This document shows positions 1 through 11,500 of a stretch of 64,000 nucleotides of DNA, in pieces (positions within the stretch are counted from its first letter, which is position 1; every line of letters starts with the position of its first letter). The DNA comes from Bugula neritina (lineage: Eukaryota > Bryozoa > Gymnolaemata > Cheilostomatida > Bugulidae). The notes beneath the pieces were generated by a model. It ran no database searches and was not told the origin of the DNA. It worked only from the letters and a program-made list of their open reading frames with translations. The stretch spans positions 11,545,980 to 11,609,979 of the forward strand of contig OZ037771.1 of the NCBI GenBank assembly GCA_964035545.1, read 5' to 3'. Made by a program: the position numbers and the translations under genes.

Positions 1-729
1 TAATTTATTTTAATACTTTTAAAACACTTTTCTTGCAAATGTAAATATAATACTGGTTGTTTGAAGAGTCTGATAGTTTATACACAATTCACAAAAAATT
101 GGTGCCAAGTGTCAGCTTAGACTAGTGTCTGACATCTAAACTGACAGCTTTGACAAGTGCTCTATATCCACAATTAAATCTATGTAGCTTTCAAAATTCT
201 ATTAACTTTTTTTGCAAACAAACAAGATTATAAAAATATATATTTAAAAAATTAAACTGTTCAATTTGGTGATCACTAAAAATCATTCCTCCAAAAATAC
301 AATGATCTACAAATATTCTTGGCTCATGCAAGAAGCTGTTTCTAAGATATAAAAAGAACTTGTTGAATGTAATCTAGTAAAAATGAAGACTTTAAACACA
401 AAAGAAAAAGTGAATGCACTTTACAGCAAGTGAAGAATGCATACACTGCATACACTGCATCACTACATACTAAATGCAATTTACAGCATCAAGCTGGGAA
501 AGATTTCAATTGTAAAAGTGTTATTGTAACATGCTTCCAATTTACACAGCTAATGAGTTAATATATTAAATTACCCGAATTCACCATCTTTAGCTTCTAC
601 AATAGTTCTGGCCCAGACTACAAAATACCTCCTAAACAGGGGGCCATGACCCCCACCCGAATCAGAACAATAGCGCAGAAACCTGTACTCTGTGGGCCCA
701 AAATATTGCTGCTGCCTCACACTAAAGTG
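1..729. other. Non-coding left flank
   Basis: AT-rich sequence upstream of the first gene. I see no coding exon, RNA gene or clear repeat. The open frames here are short and lack splice or family support. The last ~100 bases should hold distal promoter elements of the cysteine-rich gene that begins at 823. Confidence 0.5.
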
Positions 730-735
730 TATAAA
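730..735 (+). promoter_or_regulatory. TATA box of cysteine-rich gene 1
   Basis: TATAAA lies 93 bases before the ATG at 823. The paralogous gene at 4378 has TATAAA at exactly the same distance, which supports both as core promoter elements. A start site near 760 would leave a 5' UTR of about 60 bases. Confidence 0.6.
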
Positions 736-822
736 TGAGTGAACTGGTTTGTTGGCCTGCCTGTTACCAACAGACTGTTGTACTGAAAGGTTCTCCATCT
801 TCAGCCCTCCTCACAGCTCATC

Positions 823-3505
823 ATGAAGATAGCTATACTGTTGTGTTTGGCTGTAGCCATGGTTTCAGCCATAGACCTTAGAATGGTAAGTTGTGACGCG
901 ATTCATACAGCTGATTCCTGAACTCATTTGCTGGAGAGTCTGAAAGTGTGAGACCAAGTTTTAAAGAGGAATAATTTCTACACGGAGCAAATATCTCACT
1001 TCTGCAGGGTGACGTGCAAAGTATTGTAACAGAAAGTTAAACACTTGCTAAATAATAAATTTTTAATAACTGTAGATGTAAGATTAAATAAAGATTATAG
1101 ATTAACTATAGGATTAGATAGATCAATAAATTCATAACCTATCAACTATAGACTATTCAGACTATATTAAATAAATCAATTATAGATCAATAGATCTATT
1201 TATATATTATTGGTTATAATATTACTAAATAATTCAATTTTAGATCAACAAAATAATTAAAAGTTATTTCTACTGCTTGATAATTAGTTCCTCTGCCACA
1301 CTGAGTCAAGTTATTCCTTTTCTATTTTTACTTTAGTGTCTGCGAGATTGCCGTATGGATGATCACTACTGCCGTTGGACAGGAGCCCCGGGACAAATGG
1401 GTAACCACTGCATGCAGAAGAACAACGAGTGTCAAGTTGGATGTATTGTAAGTTGCCATGGTAATCTCTCAACGATCTCTCTGATAAAACTGGTCTTTAG
1501 AAATTACAGTACCTGCAAAGAAAATATGTAAAATCTAAATAATTTGCATGCATTTCTTTAACAAATATAATAAATTGCTTGAACTAGTAATTTGGCTTAT
1601 AGTGTTTTATCATGATTAAAATATAAAAGTATTGAGTTGAACTTGAAAGAACTGAAAGTTAAGAGAGTGTAATAAGCCTAATGATTTGTTACATAGGCCA
1701 ATGATTTGTAAACAATTATTCGTTCCAGAACAAAATTTTCCACATTTTGTTTTATTTTAAATGCACCATTGCTTTAGTCCATCAGCTAATTTAATGCAGT
1801 TCACCAGCTAAGGGATTTCAGTCACACTTTCCGAACTTAAATTACAACATCTAATACATTTCTTGCACTCAGTTTTGTTCAACTTAGCTACACACAACGT
1901 GTGGAGATATGAATGTAAATCACAAGACTGATAATTCTTGTTTGTAGCAAATGTGCAAAAGTAACTGCGCGGAGAAATACACAACAGACAAGTGTGTGGA
2001 GGAGTGTCAGTATAGAGGGCAGATGATGGTCCAGATGGGCATGTCATTCCTTGGGAAAGTAAGCAAGTTTCTACAACATACAGATACACCGTTCTATAAT
2101 TCTTATGTTATGCTGCATTATTATGAATTATGAAGAGAGCTCATTGTATTATCTGTAGTATTATATGATTAACATTGTGTAGAGGTCATATGAGACGTTC
2201 AATATGTTAATATAATTTTTATAGAATCTTTACTCATAAGTCGAAAGTCAATTTATCAGGTCATATATTATATGTAAGAGTTTTATTGTACTCGATCTGA
2301 TTGTTCTATCACTTGTTTAAGACATACAGGTAAAGAGGTAGTTTATTGTGAGAGCTTAGAGTGAATACATGCAGTTGATACAGTAAAATCTAAATGGTAG
2401 ATGTGTCATACATATTAGAATTTCTGTGTTATATCAGCTGTAGCCCTTGACGGTTTAATGGAGTTCTGCCTAGCCAGTTCAAGCAATGTCTAGTAGTTCA
2501 CCTGCTTTACTAACAGTATTGTTTACCTGCCCTTCAGGAATGTATGGACAGATGCATGTATAGCGCTCAGAGGTGTAACCAGAAATGTGACGACGCTTTC
2601 TACAGGCTGTTCCTCAAAAACCCACTCATGGAGTACGTCTACCCTGAGATGGAGGCTGAGGACTGGACAGTCAGAAGTGGTAGGTTTTAGTATCTCTCAC
2701 TTGCCACCATGTTGCCTCCTCAGTTTAGTCCACTGTAATATATACTAATAATACTTAAGATTCAATATGTACATAAATATACTAGTAGTATAATATATAC
2801 AGTAAGCCTAGGGCCACACGATGCGTATTTTCGCATGCGAAAATTGAAACCACAAGTAGCAAAGGTGTCCACTGTAGCGTCAGTGATGCGTGAGAAATAA
2901 CGCTTTCATTTTTAAATCGCACTCGCTTTCAATAAAACGCAATTTACTGGAATTCAGCCCTAAAATAAATAAATTGGGCTTGCTTAATAACTACCAGCCA
3001 ATTAGATGACGACGACAGAGACGATTCGCACTTGCGTTGAAAATACAGAGCGACAAGTGCGAATGTTTTCTCAACGCGCACAGTGGACACCTTTGCTACT
3101 TGTGATTTCAATTTTCGCATGCGAAAATACACGCCGTGTGGCCCTAGGCTAAGTCCACTATAATATTATATACTTGTATTATAGTATGCAACAAGTAAAT
3201 GTACTCTGAAGTACTGTCCAATAAACTTTTCACTGTACAACCATAACAGGTTTAAATGAAACTTTTGTTGAAACGGTTTGCAAGTTTCCAAAAATATTTC
3301 CTGAAAACTCTATCTAAATTAATACAATATTGTGAACGTATGCTTACACAATGCGCCCAGTAACATCCAGGGTCTCACAGCTTGTCTGAATTCTATTGGA
3401 CCATCAAGTTTTTGTAAATTATTTTTATAACTGCTACTGTTGGATTTGTTTCTCATCTCAGGTCTCATGGATAACCCTAACTATGAGCCCGACAGACTTA
3501 AGTAA
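823..3505 (+). CDS. Small secreted cysteine-rich protein 1 (CX3C modules), 5 exons, 156 aa
   Basis: Exons 823-885, 1337-1447, 1948-2058, 2538-2679 and 3462-3505 (stop TAA); all introns GT-AG and all phases consistent. Exon 1 is a signal peptide (MKIAILLCLAVAMVSA, predicted cleavage after VSA). The mature chain has 14 cysteines. Exon 2 has six, spaced 3-6-12-6-3, a mirror-symmetric pattern. Exon 3 encodes C-x3-C-x8-C-x3-C and exon 4 C-x3-C-x6-C-x3-C, followed by an acidic tail ending in LMDNPNYEPDRLK. Paired CX3C motifs are the signature of disulphide-clamped helical hairpins (alpha-hairpinin-like folds); this is a pattern match, not proven homology. A methionine-rich stretch ends exon 3. The start is fixed by the signal peptide and the paralogue at 4378. 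Function unknown: a secreted structural, defence or signalling peptide are all possible. A MITE sits in intron 4. Confidence 0.85.
2806..3149. mobile_element. PIF/Harbinger-like MITE in intron 4 of cysteine-rich gene 1
   Basis: A 344-bp element with ~70-bp near-perfect terminal inverted repeats starting GCCTAGGGCCACACG and sharing a TTTTCGCATGCGAAAA palindrome. It is flanked by the direct repeat TAA (2803-2805 and 3150-3152), the 3-bp duplication size typical of PIF/Harbinger. No transposase inside, so non-autonomous. Superfamily is inferred from the duplication only. Confidence 0.75.
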
Positions 3506-4284
3506 GACTCAGCATGATGCAATGGAAGGCGGCAAAAGTTGCTACAAAACGATGACTGGTCTATTTAGCATATATACTAAATATTTAAAATATAGAAATA
3601 ATAATTTCTAGCTTTCACGTGTAAAAAATTGATTTAATATTTATGACCATATGTTAAAATATTTTCAAATATCTTCAAAATGATTTGAAACATCTTTTTT
3701 ATAAAATGTATGATTTTTTTTACAAGTTGCATTTCTATATAAATATATGCAATCATACTCAGTATTAATGAGCATTTCTTTCTCACATAACATACTATTT
3801 ATTTATATAAACAGATAATAGACAACATAATAAAAAAATGCATCACTTACAATAGATGATGTAATAAAGAATTATATAATGAATTTATAATAGATGACAA
3901 AGAATGTATATATTAGTTCTGACAATAGCAAGATTAAGTATAATTCATCAAGTTAATAAAAATGTTTAATTCATAAAACAGTTTTACCTGCAATGTATAG
4001 GCCACAATGGAATTTTACCTGCAGTATATAACAATAGGTAATTACAAGACACATACAAACCTATAAAAACTACAGAGCAGCAATAATGTTCGTTTAAAAA
4101 GTCCATGCTTTGTTAATAAAACAACTTCTAAAAGGTTATATGGACAGTGATTGTTTTAATTAATTCAGCAAGCACCAATTTTTATGCACGACACATGTTA
4201 TATAAAACGTGATTTGCAGGGTGGAATCAATACTGCCCTAACTTCTAAATGACTAGATAACAGAAATAAAGCTAAATAAAACTA
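3506..4284. other. Intergenic spacer between the two cysteine-rich genes
   Basis: 3' UTR and downstream sequence of gene 1, then upstream sequence of gene 2. AATAAA occurs at 3829, 3863 and 4115. No additional coding exon seen. Confidence 0.5.
4115..4120 (+). terminator. Candidate polyadenylation signal, cysteine-rich gene 1
   Basis: AATAAA in a context (TTAATAAAA followed by ATGGAC and CAGTGATT) that resembles the AATAAA context after gene 2 at 6896. Earlier AATAAA hexamers at 3829 and 3863 are alternatives. Confidence 0.4.
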
Positions 4285-4290
4285 TATAAA
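4285..4290 (+). promoter_or_regulatory. TATA box of cysteine-rich gene 2
   Basis: TATAAA exactly 93 bases upstream of the ATG at 4378, matching the spacing at gene 1. Confidence 0.6.
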
Positions 4291-4377
4291 TTGAAGAGCT
4301 TGACTATGCTGGCTGCCTGTTGCAGTGAATCCTTACTCGGACCTCTTCTACATCTCAACTTCTCCACAGCAGTAACC

Positions 4378-6665
4378 ATGAGGATAGCCGTCTTGTTGTG
4401 TTTGGCTGTAGCCATGGTTTCAGCCATAGATCTCAGAATGGTAAGCTGCATTAGTCTACGGATGCTGCTAAAACTGAAATACCTTTAGTTAGACGTCAAT
4501 GTATGATGGACTATCTCAGTCTATATTTTTTAATTCCATTGGCGACAAGCCTACAGCATACATGTACTATTCTTATGGCAAAATTAAAATTCATTTAAAC
4601 CCATATCTAACAAAATAATAAACTAATATTTTATTTAAAAAGCTATTGGATATTGGTTTGAAAAATACAAAAAAACAAGTAGGAACAACAACTACTTAAT
4701 ATAGTTCTGTGCAGTTAGTATCAAAGTAGTCATCTTTACTATTGTGCAGCTCTATTGTTGTTTGCGTCTTGTTAATTAACCGACTTTCTTGTGTATTTCA
4801 GTGTTTAAGGAACTGCCGTATGAATGACCATTACTGTAAATATATGGGGTCTCCGGGCCAAATGGGCAACTTCTGCATGCAGAAGAACAATGAGTGTCAA
4901 GTTGGATGTATTGTAAGTTGCCATGGTAACAGCTCAATGATCTCTCTGTAATAGTCTATACTACAACACATACCCGCAACTTGATAGCTTCTTCCTAAAC
5001 TATAATCTAATCAATACTTTCTACCAATTCTCAGAATTCGATCACTTGAGTAGTTTTTTTTGTAATTTTGTATAATTTAAGCAATGTTACGGTGCGGTGG
5101 CTATCGTGGGTTACATAAACTGTGTACTTTGCAGCAAATGTGTAAAAGCAATTGCGACAGGACCTACACCTCTGGTGATTGCGTTGTTGAGTGCCAGTAC
5201 AGAGTTACAATGATGCTAAGTATGGGGATGCCAAGTAGCGGTCCGGCAAGTATATATACAAATAACACACCTTCAATATTAAATAGTGCTTAATTTGTTT
5301 TAGTAATATATTTATGCTAATTCAAATAGTTTGTTTTTATTTGATATAATTGTATACTTCACATGCATTTCAATGAATTCGCACATAAAATTCTTATTGT
5401 ACATCATGCTAAGAAGTACATAGTAATAAATGAATGTAAAATGAAGTAAATAAACCGTGGCAGATATACTAGTATATGATTACAATAGCAAAATGTTTCA
5501 AAATTGTCCAATTTGAATATATTGCTATAACTATGGCGTGCATGCAAAGATTTGGTATCATGTGAAATAGCTAAAAAGAATAAAAAATCTTGCTGCTATT
5601 CTACAGTTAAAGTTTCACGTAATTTCTCTGTTTTCCACTTCCATAGCTAACTATTTGTTGTAGGATTGCATGGACAAATGTATGATACTGGCTGATAGAT
5701 GCAATCGGAAGTGTGACGACACTTTCTATAGGCTGTTCCTCCAAAACCCAATGATGGAGTATGTCTACCCTGAGATGGAGGCTGAGGATTGGACAGTTAA
5801 AACAGGTAAGTCTGTCCAGCCTGTGCATGAAGTCCAGCTATACTACTGAGCTTCCTATTGGCTGAAATTACCTGGTTTAGCCAATTGGCTTTCTCTCACT
5901 GAATAATGAAACCCCAAATTTTTATTTGTTCTTATTTTTTCTAATGCTGGCAGTTCTAATATATAGACGTGGCACTTGCATAATTCAAACTCAATCTATT
6001 TAAGCTATTTCTTCTAGCAACACTTGTGAAGCGTAAAATTTAAATTGTAAAATGCATATGTTGGGAACAACTTGCTTCTGTTAGATCAGAGAAGTTAAGC
6101 TAAGAGGTAAATTTTCTTCTGCTACCATAAAGCATCCTTTGTGACTTCCAAGAAGATAAAATGAGTTGACATGTATGGGACAGCAGTAATTGCAAGTAAA
6201 TTTCCAGTAAAGTTGTAAGAGAGAGCTGTGCTTTAACAATGTGTGAAAGAGATGTGTCAGAATCAATACTGCTATATACTCTATAAATGAAATCCGAATA
6301 TATATAGATTGTAATATAATGTTATAATTAATTATAATTTAATAATATAGTTATTATAATGTTGAATGTAATTTTCTAGCTACAGCATAATCACATTTGG
6401 CGTAAATATTAATGCTAAGAATTTTGTCAAATCACAATGTGACTTCAAATTTTTTTACATAGTATGAGAGTAAAAAAATCTTTTCGTTGAAATAAAATTC
6501 AGCCCAAGCTCTCGTCATCAATACTATGCAATATGTGATAAATTTTATTTGCTATGATTACCAAGTTTTGTTGGGAAGTGTTGTTTATTATTGTATGATT
6601 TTAATTTTTTATACTCTTCAGGACTCATGGACAACCCAAATCGTAAAGCAAATCCCATGAAATGA
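4378..6665 (+). CDS. Small secreted cysteine-rich protein 2 (CX3C modules), 5 exons, 156 aa
   Basis: Tandem paralogue of the gene at 823. Exons 4378-4440, 4802-4912, 5135-5245, 5664-5805 and 6622-6665 (stop TGA). Exon lengths (63, 111, 111, 142, 44) are identical to gene 1. The signal peptide MRIAVLLCLAVAMVSA is nearly the same and all 14 mature cysteines are kept, including the 3-6-12-6-3 spacing in exon 2. An upstream in-frame ATG at 4291 is rejected because gene 1 starts at the signal peptide and the TATA spacing agrees. Intron 3 starts with GC instead of GT (CCG then GCAAGT at 5246), a GC-AG intron; gene 1 has GT there. Sequence differences concentrate between cysteines and in the C-terminal tail (NPNRKANPMK). 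Secreted; role unknown. Confidence 0.85.
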
Positions 6666-6895
6666 GTAGAATCCAGTATTTGAACTAGAGATAGATGGAT
6701 AACAGCCTGTACACAGTTTTTAATTGAGTGCACAGTTTTCAATCATAGACCACAACAGTTGATATAAATGTAAATAGCTACACACAGCATCTATTTTCTA
6801 TAATTATATATTTTTGTTAAGTGTTTCAAGAAAAATAATTAGATTTATACATTTTATTTCAATGTTGTTTGCAAATACAAATGAAATGTTTTATT

Positions 6896-6901
6896 AATAA
6901 A
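6896..6901 (+). terminator. Polyadenylation signal, cysteine-rich gene 2
   Basis: AATAAA about 230 bases after the stop codon. Confidence 0.5.
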
Positions 6902-7376
6902 AGTTTTATGATGGACTATTCAGCAGTGATTCTCATATTATAATTAATTGACTACTGCAGTTCCTACTTAATCTAATTGATTAGAGTTTAGACAGTTTTC
7001 ACTGCCCTACTCAATAGCATAGTTCTACACAGTCTATATTCTATTTCCTATTGCTTAGTTTATAGTCTATCCTCTATAGTTGTATAATCTATATTCTATA
7101 GTTGTTCAATATATCTTTGCAAAATAATCAGCACATAAACATCGAATAAAACAAATATAAAACCATATCAACAGGTGAAGTTTTTATAGCTGCAGATTCT
7201 TCATTTTTACAATATTCAAGTTACATAAAATTTACAAAAAGAAAACTAAGAAACAAAATGTAGAGCCTTTTTCTAAGCTGATGCCTTAGCATAAGCTGAA
7301 CATTAAACAACACCTATATATATTATATAACACATTATATATGAACATTCATTGTATGCATAATAGCATGGAATAT

Positions 7377-7460
7377 AAGCATTGTCTACTTATATATGTA
7401 ACTCATCTATATGTGTACAAGCATTGTCTACTTATATATGTAACTCATCTATATGTGTAC
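7377..7460. repeat. 42-bp direct repeat, two near-identical copies
   Basis: Two adjacent 42-bp units beginning AAGCATTGTCTACTTATATA (7377 and 7419). Degenerate units with AAGCATTGTCTA continue to about 7600. Confidence 0.8.
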
Positions 7461-8150
7461 AAGCATTGTCTTGATATATAAGTCTTGTCTAACTCCTATA
7501 ATCCTCGTCCAGGTAAAATGAAATATTATAAGCATTGTCTACAGTATACAAGCCTCATCTATATGTATAAGCATTGTCAAACTATACGAGACTCACCTAG
7601 GTAACTGCATAAGCTTCATCAAGGGCATTGCTAGTTGAACTGATATTTCCTTTTTAGCAGCCAACTGCATATAGATAACTGGAGTCCTAATGCAAATATT
7701 TTATTCATTTTATAAACTTTATGAAGGGCAGGCTTATTGCTAAGTCATTGCTGGTCGAGATTTCAACTGGGCATATTACAAAAACTTCATTAAGGTTACA
7801 GAATTTTTTACCACGAGTTGCTAGCTAAAGAGAGGAGGAATAAACCCAATGTGATCACTTCGTGTAAATATGGGGGATAGATTAACCTTGCAGCTTTACA
7901 AATCAACCACTAGCACATGTCTGTCATGCAAAGCTAGTTGTCACTGCTGAAGTTAAACAACATGACTTTGACTTAAAGGAAATTCGTTTTCCCCTTTTAT
8001 TTTCGAATCATTATAACTTGTTTAGATTTGTGGCTAACTGTGTAATATCTTCATATATAAATTAAATCATAAGTTGACTAAAAACAACTTTGAATTCAAT
8101 ACAGCAGAAGTGGTATTCCTGTTCCACAGACTCACTAACTGATGCAAACA

Positions 8151-8156
8151 TTTATT
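8151..8156 (-). terminator. Candidate polyadenylation signal, protocadherin gene
   Basis: AATAAA on the - strand about 385 bases after the stop codon at 8540. First such hexamer noticed beyond the stop; no transcript evidence. Confidence 0.4.
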
Positions 8157-8539
8157 GATCAGAATAAAAATCACAAATTTTGAGAGCAGAGCAAATACAA
8201 GGAGCTTACTGAGAGAGAATGGTATGTACATCATATACAAAAGAAATACTGCAGTCTAATAGAAATTTGTTACTATAATACATAAAATAACAGGACTAGT
8301 TACATAGAGATAGTAATTATTACAAACTATAAAAAATTGACTAAAAAAGTGAGTAGAACAAATGATAAGTGACAAAGTGGACAGACATGATTGGCTACTA
8401 ACAGTTGCACATTGCGAGAGTCACTCTGAAACTACAATATAGAATATCGAGTATATGTACACAGTTACTATAATAAATAATGCGTATTTAACGTTGTACA
8501 AAATACAAAAATCATATTGTCGAGTGAAAGCATCTTCTT

Positions 8540-11500
8540 TCAAACAATTTCAGAAAAAAACAGGTCATCAATGTGAGCGCACAGCCTCTCTCCATTGATA
8601 GTCTGATCCGAATATTCGCTCGTGTTATGAGTAGGGTAATTGTCTGAGCTACTCTCCTGCGCTGGTTTGGGGCGGTGCGCAGACGCCCCGTGATTAAGCT
8701 GGTGTGAAGTGATGTGAGCGGAGACTACAGAGCCATCCTCATGTTTGTGATTAGCAGAAGAATTCTAGAAGGGAAGTAAAGACAATGAGAGGCTTACATT
8801 ACACAATGCTATCTGCTCATATGTGACTCATTAGCAGCACATTTGCTGACCCATTCTGCTTGATTAGAAGCATACTGCGCCCACAGTTAGTCTAATAGGT
8901 CGTTACATCAGCAGCAGCTGACACACCAGGATAGGCACACAATACAACCCAACACACAATACATTATTCTGTCAAATACAAATTTCAACAAGTATGGATA
9001 CTTTATCATAGCAAGCAACTTTACTATCAGGAAAAGACTGATATAGCAATGAGGTCTTAGCAACCTAACCTTTGAAATCTCCACTTTCAACTCATCAGAC
9101 GTCTTTCAAATTAAAAATAATCAGAATTAAATTAAAAACACAACTCGTTGCTATGAAGTGACTAAAAGATCTCAAACAAGCAGCATATTCCCCCCCCCCC
9201 CCCGTCACTATGTGAGCCGCCACTGTGTGAGTCGTGTGTAGAGTCACAGACATACCTGGTCAAGCAGGGCGGGTGACCCGTTGTGACTAGAGTTAGTATT
9301 TAGGGAATTGTCTACACTGTTGATGCTACTCGGCACTTTCGTCTCCTGCACCTCCTCCATGTTGGTTGCGGTTGCTAGGAACTTAGACTGGAATGACTGC
9401 AGTGAAGGTCCTTGTGTAGACTGAGGGTTGTCATTCTGAGAGGCGGCCAGTACGGGGGTAGAGTTGTGCACACTACACGTGTCCTCGCATGTGCCCGAGT
9501 CACCGTCTGGCTCCTTGAGCGTCTTATTCAGCACAGCTCTCTGGTAGTATACAGTATACATGACTTAGTGGAACACGACTAGACAGTATGCAGCTAATAA
9601 CTTGCAGCACTAAATGTATGCAACTTTTGGCTAGGTGAAATGAAAGCATAATGGAATCGCTACGAATCAGCTTCCTGTGCACGAGGTGCAAGGTTGTTTA
9701 GTAATAGCCTACAATCTTAACACCCAGTACTGTTATCGAGTTACTCCACCAAAAGCTGTTGGAAGAAAGGCTAACTTACATGCAACATGGCGGAACCCCT
9801 CGAACTGTTGACGGACTTATTGAGTATGCGGCTCTGTTTCTGCAGGTTTGATTTCTCGTAGCTCTGCAGGGCCAGCGCGACGTCTGACGTGGTCTTGCTG
9901 AATGTAGTCATGAATGTCTACAACACAATGAACTGGATTAAGGGTGGCGCACAACCCAACCATCTATCAAGCTCCACAAAAAGCTAAGATACAAGGGTAA
10001 GATATTGTTTCAAGTTATTTGGTAAAAAAACAACTCAATGCCAGAACAAACTGGACCAGGGGTGCCCAACCTTTTCAGAACAAGGGCCACTGAAAGGGAA
10101 TATTCCAGGGCTGTATTGTAAAATCTCGTTTGAGGATTTTTCAAATTAATTTATTACAACATTTTTATGAATCATTACACAATGAATTCCCAATGGTTAC
10201 TGCAGGCTGTATGCTTCATAGCATGTGTATAAATAAGACATTTAAAAGTTTGGGTTTCCCCTCCAATTCATGTATACATGTAAAAAATAATTTTATTTTT
10301 CATGTCTTTGAGGGCCACATAAATGCAGACTGAAGGCCCCCTGTTGTACAGCCCTGAACTGGACAGCTCTGTTAACTTGCAGCAGACATATTGAGGAGAG
10401 GTTATGGAGAATTCTGGGACTAATTATAATACCCCCCTCTGTTACCTCTGCTGGGACTCATACAGTACATGTGGAGGAAATCAATGAGGATAACACAAAC
10501 TGGAGCATATATCGCGGATAACAAATGATAAGAGGGCATGGTGACAGGAAGTGAGTTTTAAATGAGATGGCAGTTTGCACGGGAATCTCCTCGTTAGAGT
10601 AAAACAAAGAGTGGACAACAACTGAAGCTGGCGATACCTGATACACACGGGTTAAGCACCCGAGTTCACCGACTCTTTTCTAAAACATAATAAAGGCATA
10701 TCAGTAATCAGCTATCATAATATGTTACCTGCACCGCTATTGGCTCATCGGCTTCATTGTCAGAAGCTCCGCTAGTCCGACTGTACACCGAGCTTCGGTC
10801 GGTGGTGCTTAGGGCGGCCCAGCTCGACTCACACGACGGCCGGTAGGGCTGGCTACCGCCCCGCGCACTCTGATTGAACAACTTTTGGGCCTCAGTTCTA
10901 CAATTGTAGCTGTGATTCTCTTTAGTCTGAAATTTATAGCAGCTAGCAATGAAATAAGTTATAAATAATTGGTGTTAAAATCAGAACACATGCCTGTAAC
11001 ATATTCAGTTGATGAAAAGATGGTTGAGAAAGTAGTTAGATGATGTTGGGCAGGAGATGAAAAGAACATGTGTTAGAGGTATCACAGTAGACATGGCGGA
11101 AGTGTATTGTATTATGTGTGCTAAAGGTCAGCTGGCAGTCACCCTGATGTTATCATGAGTAAACTGCATACATTGTGCAGTCTGCGAATTCCTTATGCCT
11201 CTACACTAACAGCAGCAGCGTAGAGGCAGCGCTAAGATAGAATACACAGCATCATAAGGGGAAGACTCACCTGTCTCTTGATGCGTATGATGGCCACAAT
11301 GAGTATGACACTCAGTACGCCAGATATGGAAGAGAGGACAATTACCACTACTAAGTTTACATTGTATGTTCTGTGGTTAGGGGTGTTTCTTGAGACGTGC
11401 TCGTACCCTACTAGGTGTTCAGGTGGAACATAGGCTTCCTGCAAACAGTTACACAATAATATCTGACGCTTGCAACTGTAGCAGCATAAGATACAGTGCA

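Larger units (their letters stand above)
6666..8150. other. Intergenic region between cysteine-rich gene 2 and the protocadherin gene
   Basis: 3' flank of gene 2 and a degenerate AT-rich tandem repeat around 7377-7600. No gene seen. The two flanking genes converge here. Confidence 0.5.

Noticed and set aside
4291-4377. Upstream in-frame ATG extending cysteine-rich protein 2
   Set aside because: It would bury the signal peptide. The paralogue starts at the equivalent of 4378, and this ATG directly follows the TATA box.
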